A program made the translations under genes and the position numbers. 64,000 nucleotides of DNA, taken from the NCBI GenBank assembly GCA_037893225.1, contig JAZGUH010000322.1:806001-870000 (forward strand), written 5' to 3'. The notes beneath the pieces were generated by a model. The model saw only the letters and a list, made by a program, of their open reading frames with translations, made no database searches and was not told the origin of the DNA. Positions 55,701 through 61,889 of this stretch are shown one piece after another. The number at the start of each line of letters is the position of its first letter. Within the stretch, counting starts at the first letter, position 1. The stretch comes from Hippasteria phrygiana (lineage: Eukaryota > Echinodermata > Asteroidea > Valvatida > Goniasteridae).

Positions 55701-57399
55701 CTCGACATTGGTAAGGAAAAGGTTAAAACCCACCGCCTTCTGTTTCCTCCAAATGACAAGCGTTAATAGATAATACTCGTGTTTCTGTAAGACGTGGTTA
55801 TACAGTGGTGTGCACAATTATTCAAACACTTGACATATCTAAAGAAATTGATATTTAATGCCTTAACAATGCCTGGTTTACATTTTTCACCTGTATTGAA
55901 TAGAAAAGGTAATTGTTGTGAGCATACCTGTAGCTCACATTAGTATCTGCCAGTCCTACCATCTTTTTTAATCAAACTTTACTCTAATATTTGGTGTGTC
56001 TACCCTTGGCAGCAATCACTGCGGCACATGTTTCGGGCATAGTGTCTTTATATTTCATGAGAGTTTCTACACTAATGCTGTTCCAAGTCTTCTGAAGTTC
56101 ATTCCAGAGGGTTTCATTTGAATGTACATTGGTATATTGATTGCCATTTCATCACAAACAACTAAAATATGCCAATTGTTTGAATAATTTTGCACACCAC
56201 TATGTGAAGAAACAAGTCGAACTGGATATTTATTTTATGTTTTCTTGAACCACGTCTTGCTTTAATTTCAGACGATGAGAGTTAAGTTACAGCCTCCGTC
56301 GGCCACGGACCTACCTGCGTTCAATATAATCCTTCCCCCGTCAGCCATTACCCAAGTCATGCTCATAGCCAACCCACAGAAGGTAAAGCCGTGTAGGGGT
56401 CGTGGTTCTTAGGGACTCAGTCACTAATCGCCTTGTTTTAGCTGGCTTTGTGATTTAAATAACTTAACAACGATAACGATTGAAGTATTGATTATCCACA
56501 TTATTGTAATTGGAGAAGGTGTGGGGCGGGAGGAATGGTGGTGGGGTGCATGAGGGTGGTTGTTGAATTACTTTGTGCCAGTGTTACTTTTTCTTTGTTT
56601 TACGCTTGACTGTCTCAAGCTAGGCACCATCAACTACACCTTTTCCCCTTTGGACCAGGTCTACGAAGAGACTGAAATTACCAAAAAAAAGCTGCTTTTA
56701 AATTGGGCTGGCTTTCAGTGAACTACGACTTAAACAAATTGGTCATTCAGACTAAATTGTGCTTTTCAGTGAATAGAGTACCGAAGTGATGACGTCAATG
56801 CAATGTTTGGAACCAGAATACTTGTTTTTATTTTGTGTCAATGTGTTTGCATGACTGGCTGTTAACAAATGAACATTCAAAATCTCTATTTGTTTTGGAG
56901 ACTTTGGTACTCTATATAACTGGCCCAACACTAAGACCGATATTCATTTTATAAAAGTCATCAGTACAAAGCTTAAAAAACCACTCGAGGTCTAGACAGA
57001 ATGGTTTTCCTGGGCCCAGATGCTGAAGAAATTCTCCCAATTTTTTGACAGACGTGTGGCCAGGGTTTTGTTTGCCCGTTGCAAAATCAAATTTTCGTCC
57101 TGCTTTTATCGATTTTGTTTCTATTAGGGTCTCGATTTTGCTTTTAAAATCTCCTTCCTGTTGCTATCTGTCGCTGCGCAGCCCTGGCTACACCACTGTT
57201 TGCAGATAGACCTATAGACCCCGCTGGACAGACCAGCTCACCTACCCCCTTTAAAATATAATCATTTTAATAAATCATTTTTTATTTTATTTTTACTTTT
57301 GCTCACTAGGAGAAGGTTCGACTTAAGTTCAAGATGCAATACACGATCAATGACCAAGTGATGACAGACGTCGGTGAGGTTGATCAATTCCCTGTCTAA
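31735..57399 (+). CDS. GGA-family ARF-binding clathrin adaptor (16 exons)
   Basis: Exons: 31735-31777, 37240-37324, 37853-37919, 38050-38157, 39744-39867, 41294-41394, 41945-42163, 47632-47713, 48586-48735, 49610-49786, 52641-52813, 53460-53797, 54386-54738, 54975-55138, 56272-56382 and 57310-57399. They total 2385 nt and join without a break to 794 codons plus stop, all at GT-AG sites. Order: VHS (about 5-150; NPMNRDEDWEYIMNFC, VGKFRFLNEMIKLISP, EAYQMLKKQG), PPPRPKN linker, GAT (about 175-325; HPEDLQAANRLIK, NNNVKLLTEM, MRPNLFRLASDTEE), a long Pro/Gln-rich hinge with clathrin-box-like LLDL and a conserved LADVFVPLE, then the GAE ear (about 675-794; VFQAAVP, LQPPSATDLPAFN, PSAITQVMLIANPQ, DVDQFP-like end). 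The GGA family binds ARF-GTP, acidic-dileucine cargo and clathrin at the trans-Golgi. The hinge is longer than in human GGAs (613-723 aa total). Orthology to a single vertebrate GGA cannot be set. Confidence 0.95.
33342..33617 (+). repeat. Direct duplication in GGA intron 1
   Basis: GGTCAAGTGCAAACAACTGC...TTAGTCTTGAGAAAAGGC (33342-33440) is repeated, diverged, at 33538-33617. Confidence 0.7.
33864..34147 (+). repeat. C-rich 17-bp minisatellite and poly-C tracts
   Basis: Units of GGCCCCC-TTTCCCGCTG run to about 33995. Three poly-C runs (to about 34012, 34060-34073, 34104-34124) follow, and the block ends CAAGTTATGCCACTG like the other poly-C-linked repeats. Confidence 0.85.
34611..35350 (-). 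pseudogene. Unrecognised coding-like stretch, minus strand
   Basis: Several overlapping minus-strand frames look protein-like: one with ALYDVAAQRAWKIKRKKQE (about 35150-35320), one with KWIAWPHARDFVGFFFKTLE (about 35090-35170) and one with DDGINIDAAFNPVFEELLE (about 34680-34760). They are out of phase with one another and interrupted by a poly-C run. This fits a decayed transposon gene or exons in different frames, but no family is recognised. Confidence 0.3.
35990..36200 (+). repeat. GAATCC(G/A)(C/T)CAAAATCC repeat cluster
   Basis: Four diverged copies of a TATCCTGAATCCGCCAAAAT-like phrase and one inverse (GGATTTTGATGGATTC), related to the MITE ends at 37514-37700 and 49331-49528. Confidence 0.65.
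36605..37085 (+). repeat. TTGACTTGACTTG-type simple repeats
   Basis: Two clusters (36605-36680 and 36930-37080) of TTGACTTG units with GGGACTTGACTTGACTTGAA periods, typical of an internal transposon repeat. Confidence 0.75.
37240..37324 (+). CDS. GGA exon 2 (VHS)
   Basis: Encodes NKATNPMNRDEDWEYIMNFC and on to NVELEG, the first VHS helices. Acceptor TTTTCTAG, donor GG|GTGAGT. Confidence 0.93.
37514..37700 (+). mobile_element. MITE-like repeat in GGA intron 2
   Basis: Relative of 49331-49528 in opposite orientation; ends TCCTGAATCCGTCAAAATCC and GGATTTTGGCAGATTTGG form imperfect inverted repeats. Confidence 0.65.
37853..37919 (+). CDS. GGA exon 3 (VHS)
   Basis: Encodes PETACRLLGHKMQSPQERE-ALQ, matching the RLLAHKIQSPQE segment of vertebrate GGAs; donor CAG|GTAAAG. 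Confidence 0.93.
38050..38157 (+). CDS. GGA exon 4 (VHS)
   Basis: Encodes ALTVLEACVKNCGELFHKQ to LISPK, phase 0 at both ends; donor AAG|GTAAGC. Confidence 0.95.
38171..38436 (+). repeat. 62-bp tandem repeat in GGA intron 4
   Basis: GGTCATTG recurs at 38172, 38234, 38296 and 38358, each unit running through CATTGGACATGTAGCCACGC. It begins 14 bp after the exon 4 donor. Each full unit contains the palindrome ATAGGTCATTGT...ACAATGACCTAT, able to form a hairpin. Confidence 0.95.
38437..39743 (+). other. GGA intron 4 remainder
   Basis: Diffuse AATCCAACAAAATACAACA-type repeats fill 38515-38870. A segment with a double TGACGTCATGATGACGTCAT (38968-38990) follows, then AT-rich sequence up to the acceptor TTTTTTACAG. 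Confidence 0.5.
39744..39867 (+). CDS. GGA exon 5 (VHS)
   Basis: Encodes YLGSKSAESVKKKVVEMVYS through EAYQMLKKQ, the last VHS helices; donor G|GTTAGG. Confidence 0.94.
40352..40530 (+). pseudogene. LINE reverse-transcriptase C-terminal remnant
   Basis: In plus orientation within GGA intron 5, a frame with VVPRSNKKARD, a poly-T slip, then KLWNQLLSDISKAATTVIF and MHQLK matches the PR-x-N...LWN-x-LP...F-x-x-LK tail common to CR1/L2/Jockey-type LINE proteins. The rest of the protein is absent, as expected for a 5'-truncated insertion. Confidence 0.55.
40838..41125 (+). mobile_element. Diverged tRNA-derived SINE
   Basis: Shares CTTGAGCAAGTCACTTTGTC, ACTTGC-GCC and the GGGAGCTGA...GGGCCTGATGAGCAGGGGTA segments with the better copy at 45195-45540. 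The head is too decayed to show both promoter boxes. Confidence 0.65.
41294..41394 (+). CDS. GGA exon 6 (VHS-GAT linker)
   Basis: Encodes GLVKEDPVYMDKEYFPPPPP then RPKNATFEDEEKSK, matching the PPPRPKN-x-x-FEDEEKSK linker of vertebrate GGAs; donor AAG|GTTTGT. Confidence 0.94.
41945..42163 (+). CDS. GGA exon 7 (GAT, ARF-binding part)
   Basis: 73 codons from LLARLLKSKHPEDLQAANRL through NNNVKLLTEMMEHYQ to MELMK, covering the GAT helices that bind ARF-GTP; donor AAG|GTGGGT. Diverged copies of its 3' end lie further right in intron 7. Confidence 0.95.
42164..43634. other. GGA intron 7, first part
   Basis: A CATCTCTAG-ending open stretch and several AT-rich runs but no repeat pair or exon that I can support. 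ORF 42693-42941 has no family resemblance. Confidence 0.4.
43652..43657 (-). terminator. Poly(A) signal of nested minus-strand gene
   Basis: AATAAA on the minus strand (context TTAATAAAAAGTGG), about 285 bp after the TGA at 43939, followed by a T/A-rich stretch. Confidence 0.45.
43939..44745 (-). CDS. Nested three-exon gene inside GGA intron 7
   Basis: Minus-strand model: exon 1 44745-44643, exon 2 44238-44192, exon 3 44058-43939. Donors are G|GTGAGA and GTG|GTAAGA. The exon 3 acceptor has a good pyrimidine tract (TTTTCTGTCATCCTCTGCAG); the exon 2 acceptor is weaker. Phases agree at both junctions and give 89 codons plus TGA. The start is the first ATG (ACATGGCGAC), and the N-terminus MATRLNFFGTRRSLHEYVFF is basic and Ser/Arg-rich, so a mitochondrial presequence is possible. 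The middle reads DAPYTVIKHEKDCGPLV, the end RLLRICNGFSLTVESG. I recognise no family. A chance run of matching splice sites is possible but unlikely. Confidence 0.5.
45156..45190 (+). pseudogene. Decayed duplicate of exon 7 end
   Basis: GTGACCAGCGAATAGGAGAT and on to GGAACTCATGAAG matches exon 7 at 42131-42163 with few changes, one of which makes an in-frame TAG. The adjoining donor is lost. Confidence 0.75.
45195..45540 (+). mobile_element. tRNA-derived SINE in intron 7
   Basis: Has a B-box-like GGGTTTGAGTTC (about 45255-45266) and the CTTGAGCAAGACACTTTGTC plus AGTAAATGGGTGCCC body, known from widely distributed tRNA-derived SINEs. It ends with TTGGTGGATATGTGCACTTC and a T-rich tail. It inserted next to the exon 7 duplicate. 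Confidence 0.75.
45545..45965 (+). repeat. Tandem decayed copies of exon 7 / intron 7 junction
   Basis: At least three diverged units repeat the GAACTCATGAAGGT(A/G)G-TTGATA...TTTGTATATGACAAGACCCT pattern of 42150-42250, with GTGGGTCTATTGTTGATGGG inserts (about 45545, 45695, 45835 and 45945). Simple G-rich runs are interspersed. Confidence 0.65.
46233..47135 (-). mobile_element. Kolobok-type DNA transposon, copy 2
   Basis: Flanked by TTAA (46229-46232, 47136-47139) with ends AGGAAACATG / CATGTTTCCT. It is 903 bp long and aligns along its length with 12007-12952 in reverse orientation. Confidence 0.88.
46520..46833 (-). pseudogene. Disrupted THAP exon, Kolobok copy 2
   Basis: Minus-strand relative of 12301-12645. 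A one-base insertion just after the first Cys shifts the frame, an in-frame 10-codon deletion removes the segment before CSDHF, and a second small indel follows IFKS. The donor is GCAAGT instead of GTAAGT. It cannot encode a THAP domain. Confidence 0.8.
47190..47590. mobile_element. Probable MITE in GGA intron 7
   Basis: AAATGCACTTGATGCAACTCATGAG at the left is inverted near 47565, and GCATTGCCATTTTGGGAGTC (47341-47360) is inverted near 47500. No coding content. Confidence 0.5.
47632..47713 (+). CDS. GGA exon 8 (GAT)
   Basis: Encodes ELYISCEKMRPNLFRLASDT and EEKDDGI, matching the C-terminal GAT segment; acceptor CCCCCTTCAG, donor G|GTAGGT. Confidence 0.95.
47714..48585 (+). other. GGA intron 8
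   Basis: No repeat or exon recognised. A GGTTGCCAGCCCTACCACCC-type segment (47898-47917) is inverted near 54245-54285 in intron 12, so a dispersed repeat end may be present. Confidence 0.4.
48586..48735 (+). CDS. GGA exon 9 (end of GAT, hinge start)
   Basis: Encodes DVLQTNDAVVKVMEVYKEKI then a Pro/Ser-rich stretch SSPPPLNSMSPAF; donor G|GTAGGA. Confidence 0.92.
49331..49528 (-). mobile_element. MITE-like repeat, copy in intron 9
   Basis: Reverse-orientation relative of 37514-37700. Both have imperfect TIRs of the type TCCTGAATCCGTCAAAATCC at one end and GATTTTGGCAGATTTGG at the other. Confidence 0.65.
49610..49786 (+). CDS. GGA exon 10 (hinge, clathrin-box-like)
   Basis: Begins DSLLDLSGLDPAPLTLNN, with LLDL resembling a clathrin-box core and the LLDLSGLD phrase shared with vertebrate GGAs. 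A Ser/Pro/Gln-rich hinge follows. Acceptor CTGCAACAG, donor G|GTAAGG. Confidence 0.9.
50020..50187 (-). pseudogene. LINE C-terminal remnant (minus)
   Basis: The minus strand reads CRTKNYANSFSLRSVSLWKS, then LPG and FKRNLNSYF. This is the RT-x-x-YANSFFPRT...LWNSLP...FK-x-x-LN-x-YL tail of many animal LINE reverse transcriptases. Only the last ~50 residues remain. Confidence 0.7.
50282..50483. mobile_element. piggyBac-type MITE, copy 1
   Basis: Perfect 14-bp TIRs CCCCTTGCCACCGG / CCGGTGGCAAGGGG are flanked by TTAA on both sides (50278-50281, 50484-50487). CCC ends with TTAA targets are the piggyBac signature. The interior has no transposase, and a second copy lies at 59001-59214. Confidence 0.88.
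50680..50750 (+). mobile_element. Degenerate tRNA-like SINE head
   Basis: TAGCTCAGTGTCGG (A-box like, from 50682) and GGTTCAAATCC (B box, 50718-50728) sit 25 bp apart, too close for an intact tRNA. The anticodon arm is truncated, so it is not a functional tRNA. Confidence 0.6.
51098..51458. mobile_element. TTAA-type MITE, ~360 bp
   Basis: GGGAGCACTGCCTAACC at the left is inverted at the right (GGTTAGGCAATGCTCCC). Flanks are TTAA and TAAA. A second inverted segment, AAAAGCCTGGCCCAGGCC, is nested inside. Confidence 0.75.
51484..52081. mobile_element. Long-arm MITE, ~600 bp
   Basis: Ends AGCCTTGATCAAGG...CCTTGATCAAGGCT. Arms of about 180 bp (51484-51660 and 51890-52081) share the inverted GGCGAAAGACAGCCTTGACC segment. 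ATTCCT occurs close to both ends, a possible but displaced target duplication. Confidence 0.75.
52270..52424. repeat. Inverted repeat in GGA intron 10
   Basis: TTTACACCATGGAAAGA through GGAAGTGTTGG is inverted as CCAACACTTCC through CTTTCCGTGGTGTA. It mimics a splice acceptor and ORF but is a foldback. Confidence 0.75.
52641..52813 (+). CDS. GGA exon 11 (hinge)
   Basis: Encodes DILPYKGIANSTGQIPPPSQ and continues to NYNFQQRQA; acceptor TTTAAACAG, donor GCT|GTGAGT. The frame continues exactly from exon 10. Confidence 0.88.
52899..53040 (-). mobile_element. Diverged relative of piggyBac-type MITE
   Basis: Contains GCTGCACAAGCTCG and AATCCATTGTTGG segments seen in reverse in 50282-50483, but the ends are decayed. 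Confidence 0.45.
53460..53797 (+). CDS. GGA exon 12 (hinge)
   Basis: Long Gly/Ala/Met/Pro-rich hinge exon, from GPSVFDFPQPTNPLQMRMG to MMKQQMNGLKQPTG, including SPFADLESLGKS. Donor AG|GTCAGT. Confidence 0.9.
53856..53900. repeat. Poly-G tract repeat in intron 12
   Basis: GGATCCAGGAAATATTGCA is followed by 17 G, another member of the poly-G-linked dispersed family. Confidence 0.7.
54386..54738 (+). CDS. GGA exon 13 (hinge)
   Basis: Thr/Gln/Pro-rich with short imperfect repeats (QPMTQGVTQPIVQGM). It ends with LSLADVFVPLETVQP, conserved just before the ear in vertebrate GGAs. Donor G|GTGAGA. Confidence 0.92.
54975..55138 (+). CDS. GGA exon 14 (GAE ear)
   Basis: Encodes TAYEKNLVKTVFHFAKN through STGPSAVKNVVFQAAVPK, the first ear strands that bind accessory proteins; donor AAG|GTAGGA. 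Confidence 0.95.
55803..56202 (-). mobile_element. Tc1-like element, internally deleted
   Basis: CAGTGGTGTGCACAATTATTC at the left is inverted as GAATAATTTTGCACACCACT at the right, with TA at the outer edges. The minus strand at about 55985-56125 encodes ELQKTWNSISVETLMKYKDT, then MPETCAAVIAAKGRHTKY and a stop, the typical C-terminus of a Tc1-type transposase. The catalytic part is missing. Confidence 0.85.
56272..56382 (+). CDS. GGA exon 15 (GAE ear)
   Basis: Encodes TMRVKLQPPSATDLPAFNI then PSAITQVMLIANPQK, near-identical in pattern to vertebrate GGA ears; donor AAG|GTAAAG. Confidence 0.96.
56777..56911. mobile_element. Short MITE with CRE-like site, copy 2
   Basis: AGTACCGAAG...CTTTGGTACT with TGACGTCA just inside the left end; relative of 8559-8668. 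Confidence 0.7.
57310..57399 (+). CDS. GGA exon 16 (GAE ear, stop)
   Basis: Encodes EKVRLKFKMQYTINDQ through DVGEVDQFPV then TAA at 57397-57399, ending a few residues earlier than vertebrate GGAs. An AATAAA at about 57602-57607 is a possible poly(A) signal. Confidence 0.95.
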   Translation, partial: EKVRLKFKMQYTINDQVMTDVGEVDQFPV

Positions 57400-57730
57400 C
57401 GGTTAGGTAAGATTTATTTGGCCACTTAGTGAAAAATGTTCCCTTTATTTGGCCTGTATGTTTTTGTTTTATTTAAGCAGAAAAGACGTCCCAAGGAAGG
57501 AATTATCCTGATAATATTGAATGTCTTGCAGTAAAAAAAATCTTTCTTTTTTTTTGAAAACGAGCGTGGCAGCCATTTTGGAAAAAGGCTTTCCTTAAAA
57601 AAATAAAAATGAGGCATATGTTTACATTTTTTGCTTTTCCCTGTAAAAATCTGTTAGGCCTGCATGAGATAATTTTTGTGTTTTCTTTTTAATATAAAAA
57701 GCCTAGAAAGTTGTTGTAAAATCAACTTAA

Positions 57731-58220
57731 AGGTAGTGTACACGATTGGTAATCCTCCAATTTTTGTTTACTGAATTATTACGAAATACCTTACTACACT
57801 GTAAGTTAATAGTAGTCTTAATCATCCTGTGAAATGATGGCTCCAGGTTGTGCTGTCGTTGTCAAGAAAAGTGGAAATTTATATCGTTTTCCAATGATTT
57901 CCAGCTGGAAATCGTTAGAAAACTGCCGTGTAGCCTTTAGTCAAGATGCGCGTTGCTACCCGGACAATCTGAGTGGCGCGCCCTGGACATGCTGGCATTT
58001 GGGGCACATCACGCGTCCAGGTATAGCCTGGCGCGCCTTGACTAAAGGCTATCATCCGCCCGACGGTTGAAAACGAGCGCCGTTTTTCTCTCGTTTTTTT
58101 CGCCATCCAACAACGCAAAACTTTGAACAGGTCAGTGGAACGATATTTCCTATAAAATACTAACCCTCAAGTCCGCCCATTTCTGAAAATTGCAACAATG
58201 ACCAATCATGTACACTGCCT
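57731..58220. mobile_element. TTAA-flanked Kolobok/T2-type MITE
   Basis: TIRs AGGTAGTGTACACGATTGGT / ACCAATCATGTACACTGCCT lie between TTAA at 57727-57730 and TTAA at 58221-58224. There is no transposase. An interior GCGCGCCTTGACTAAAGGCT segment, also seen inverted at about 57930 and at 28723, suggests further subterminal symmetry. Confidence 0.85.
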
Positions 58221-58485
58221 TTAATAATTATCACTCGGAGGATACTTTTTTGGATCTAAGGGACAAGTTTATAAATCGACACATATTAAAGGGATTCATT
58301 GCCTTGGAAGTTCCCAATGGGCTACATAAAGCATTTGTCCTGAAATTACAATAATTGGGAAGATCATTAAATAGCAGAGTTTGTACAATACCTGAATAAA
58401 TCCCCGCCATCTGATTGGTAGATCGTCGATCACGTGCATTGAATTATTAGTCCCATCACATGACACGAACCCGCACCGTAAAAAT

Positions 58486-58524
58486 AGAAGTTCTATCAAA
58501 TAGTACGCGTTTGATAGAACTTCT
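58486..58524. repeat. 15-bp perfect hairpin
   Basis: AGAAGTTCTATCAAA and TTTGATAGAACTTCT separated by 9 bases, about 55 bp before the ATGGCGGAC of the next feature. Confidence 0.85.
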
Positions 58525-58578
58525 CTAATTTCACGGTCACTATTGGTGGCGCTACAGCACGGCTGTCATTCACACAAA

Positions 58579-58894
58579 ATGGCGGACGATGTTCGAGAAT
58601 TACGAACAGATGATGAAATATATGAACTCGTATGTGATGCTGACGCTGCTAACACAAAGGAAACAAATTAAATACGCAGCCAAACAATTAGATAAATTTG
58701 CAAGACATGCAGCTTTAACTGATTCGGAACTGGACAACTTTTTGTCGTGGTTTTATGCGGGACTGAGAAGGGAAAACGGCGCGTTGTACACAAAGAAATC
58801 CATGCATGCAATCCGACGAGAATTTGTTCAGGCTTTGTATAAAATGAATGGAACATTCAATCTGTCACCTCATGAAAATTATTCTTACCATTGA
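58579..58894 (+). pseudogene. Crypton/DUF3504-like ORF with frameshift
   Basis: The ATG at 58579 opens MADDVRELRTDDEIYELVCD and runs through DAANTK, then stops at 58669. One base out of phase, the second frame continues through QIKYAAKQLDKFARH, DSELDNFLSWFYAGLRR, GALYTKKSMHAIR and EFVQALYK to a TGA at 58894. The ELD-x-x-L-x-x-FYA...GxLYxKxSM-x-x-IR order resembles the N-terminal region of DUF3504/Crypton-derived proteins. Only this first portion is present, and no recombinase core follows. Related scraps lie on the minus strand of blocks A-C. An assembly error at the frameshift cannot be excluded. Confidence 0.5.
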
Positions 58895-59000
58895 ACTCAT
58901 AAACATTTATTGTTTGTATAATAATACTCTACAGGACAATGCCTGGTGTTTTTGTCATGTATGTGGTGTTTATCTGAAAATCATTGATAAAAATGCCTAA

Positions 59001-59214
59001 CCCCTTGAACCCGGGCATACCGGGTATTTCATGGGGGTGCCAGGCCGGGTTATGCAGCCAAGTGAAACGGAAACAAGAGGCTTGTGCAGCCAAGCATAAC
59101 GTACACAATACCCCAATAATGGATTGAAAGTGCAGAAATTGGCGTGTATAGACGTCAACCGGCCAGGTGGCAATTTTCAATCTGCACATATTTGTGTCAA
59201 CCATATGCAAGGGG
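59001..59214. mobile_element. piggyBac-type MITE, copy 2
   Basis: CCCCTTG...CAAGGGG with TTAA on the right and CTAA on the left (one substitution). The interior is about 85-90% similar to 50282-50483, including GTGCAGCCAAGCATAACGTA. Confidence 0.82.
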
Positions 59215-59443
59215 TTAATTTAAGGGGGCCAAAAAGTCTGGAAAATTCTGATCGTTGGAACCCAATAGACGCATAGTTTTTGTTAATGATTTTCAGGCAA
59301 TCAGTGCATTTTTAAGGGACAGTAATGTACATGATTATATTCTTTAGTTTACATGATCTTTCTAAATATACATACAGTAATTTGACGAAGAATGCTTTTC
59401 CTTCACCAAAGATGATGTGTTCCTTTAAATGGCCCAGGCTGTA

Positions 59444-60014
59444 CCGGGGTCGGCTGAAAAGTTTGTGGGTGACTCTAAAGGAGTCAGTGATCAATGAAAC
59501 TTAGCATGCATTTATTTCAACCCTTTTGATAACTAATTGCATGCTGTTGAAATCTCCCGTGAGAGATTTGAGAACATTCTGAGTACAGAACTTGGAATGT
59601 CAAAGGTTTCTGCTCGGTGGGTGCCGCGTCTTCTGACCCCTGATCAAAAGCGCACCAGGCTGGTCATGTCAAGGGATAAACTTGGAGCGTTTTGAAGCAG
59701 ATCCAGCTTATTTCATTGAACGTTTCCTAACCCAGGATGAGTGCTGGGTCCATCACTTTGAGCCAGAGACAAAGAGGCAATCCATGGAGTGGAAACACAC
59801 GTCCTCACCCCCTTTAAAGAAGGCCAAAGTCGTTTCGATGCCAAATTTTTTCAATTTTTACGAAGTCGTCTACATACCACCAAATACGGCCTTACCTGGA
59901 AACAAACAATGCAGTTAGTTAATACCAAACGCGTTGAAATAAATGCATTTTAAGTTTCATTGATCTGGCATTACTCCTTCAGAGTCAGCCTACAAACTTT
60001 TCAGCCGACCCTCG
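59444..60014 (+). mobile_element. Mariner element, internally deleted
   Basis: TIRs CCGGGGTCGGCTGAAAAGTTT and the inverse AAACTTTTCAGCCGACCCTCG between TA dinucleotides (59442-59443, 60015-60016). The plus strand keeps mariner transposase pieces: LGMSKVSARWVPRLLTPDQK, then in another frame LTQDECWVHHFEPETKRQS and SSPPLKKAKVV. The first catalytic Asp of the D,D34D triad (in TQDE) is present; the later ones are deleted. It is broken and nonautonomous. Confidence 0.92.
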
Positions 60015-60016
60015 TA

Positions 60017-61230
60017 GTTGACAGTTTCTGTCTGTAAAAACAGAGGTTTAGAATTATCGTGGCTTAGCACTTTATACCAGAAATGTGCTTAATGAAACTG
60101 CTATTTATTGTTGTGTATGCAGCATACCAGAAACCATTTACTAAATGGACCTTGCACTGAATATTTTTTTGTGAAGCTCATGTTGTTGTTAGTTACATTC
60201 TACAACATTCAGAAATAAATATTACAGAAATATTGCTTGTATAAATATATAATGTTATACACAAGTACTACTATATTTAACTTTTCATAATGACTGCTGT
60301 AATATATAGAATAATTGTTATTTTTTGGTAATATTTTCAAAACTCACTATATCCAGCTGAACAAGGTTCAGGAATAGCTCTTAAATAATTTTTTTTTTCA
60401 AGTAAACAATTACCACACACATAATGAAAATAACATTTTCTAATTTGTTCAGTTGCCGGGAGTGTAATTTCATTGAAGTCAGGTAGGAAAAAACTACCTT
60501 CTGAAACATTTCCTGCTTAACTATAACTACCAGAAAAACCTTTGGGGTGACATGCATGATTTTAATTGGTGTAACCTTCAAGTTTGTTAAGTCAAATTAC
60601 AGGCTCTTCTGCTCATCTGAATTCTCACCAAGCCGGTCGAGCTCACATTTTACACTCCTGCATATATACTCTCATGGTAACAATCGTTAATCGTGGGAAA
60701 TTCCACCATAAAGGGCACATTTATAGCAGACCAACCCTACAATTCTTTATGTAATCTTCTACATCACTGTACTTCCAGTGTATTGCCATTCTGTCTTACA
60801 CGCTATGACACATGAAATGTAATAATTACTATCAAATTTACATTAATCCAAAATTATTAGAATTGTCATCGTATTTCAAAACTCACTTTTGAGGTTAAAA
60901 CTGTCATAATTTGAATACGCTTCTTGGCACATATATATATATATTAAAAGAATGAAATGCATGTGGTATGTACATTTATTTGTTAAATGCATAACAAAAA
61001 ACCCACGTGGCACTGACTGCTTTTACTCTTCAAAGTTAATAACTGAATAATGTTTGGGTTTAATTTTATTGATTTGTTTTATTTTGGCTTTCTTATACTG
61101 ACTTTCTAAGTACCTGGCTTCAAACTTTACAACCTTTTGAAAGACTCACTTTGAAAGAATAAAAAGGTGAAATATCTTAACTCTAATTTCGTGTTCTATT
61201 TTTATTTATTAAAAGTCCAAATTTAGCCAC
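60017..61230. other. AT-rich unassigned sequence
   Basis: No exon, repeat pair or element end that I can support. An AATAAA at about 61157 could serve a long GGA 3' UTR, but nothing connects it. Confidence 0.4.
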
Positions 61231-61234
61231 TTTA

Positions 61235-61647
61235 TACAGAATGGTCCCCAAAAAAACGGAACGGTATACTTCCGCTACCCTGAGACTCAAACAACCGATA
61301 ACCAATGCATGGGTAATTTTGTTAAAAGCAAAATGATACCAAGATATCCCGATTTGGTCCAGTAGTTTTTGTTCAAGAACCTATTTCGTGAAACAAAGTC
61401 GGGGGTCATTTGGTCCTGAGGTATAAACAAGTATGCTATCATCATGCTCTTTTCTGCATGGAACAAACGGCCAAGTGACCCGACTTTGCTTCACAAAATA
61501 GGCTCTGGAGCAAAAACTACTGGACCGAATCGGGAGGTCTTGGTATCATTTTTCTTCTCAAAAGATTCTCCATCCATCAGTACAGGTGGTTTGACTCTAA
61601 ACGTAGTGTAAGTATGCCGTTCCGTTTGTTTTTTTGACCACCCTGTA
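61235..61647. mobile_element. TA-flanked foldback MITE (Tc1/mariner superfamily)
   Basis: TACAGAATGGTCCCC...GACCACCCTGTA ends with TA duplications. Arms of almost 200 bp share AACGGAACGG, then CCAAGATATCCCGATTTGG and their inverses. The TACAGGGTGGTC-AAAAA end type is common to mariner-related elements. Confidence 0.8.
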
Positions 61648-61675
61648 TAAAGGGAGTCACTGACCTGGCCCTTTT

Positions 61676-61850
61676 CCAAACCCTGGCTTCGGCTTGGGCT
61701 TCGTCTCCAACCGTTACTATTCCCCAGTCCCCATTGCCAATCCGATCTGAAGCCTTGAATATGCAAAAACAGTGTCCCAGATCTTGCCAAATCTGAGGAC
61801 ATAAAATTACACGAAGCCGAAGCCCAAGCCGGGCGAGGGTTTGAGAAACG
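61676..61850. repeat. Small inverted repeat
   Basis: CCAAACCCTGGCTTCGGCTTGG is inverted as CCAAGCCGGGCGAGGGTTTG around a ~105-bp loop. Confidence 0.65.
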
Positions 61851-61889
61851 CCCCTTGTTCTATTTGAGGTGTCTGTACTGTGACCCACT

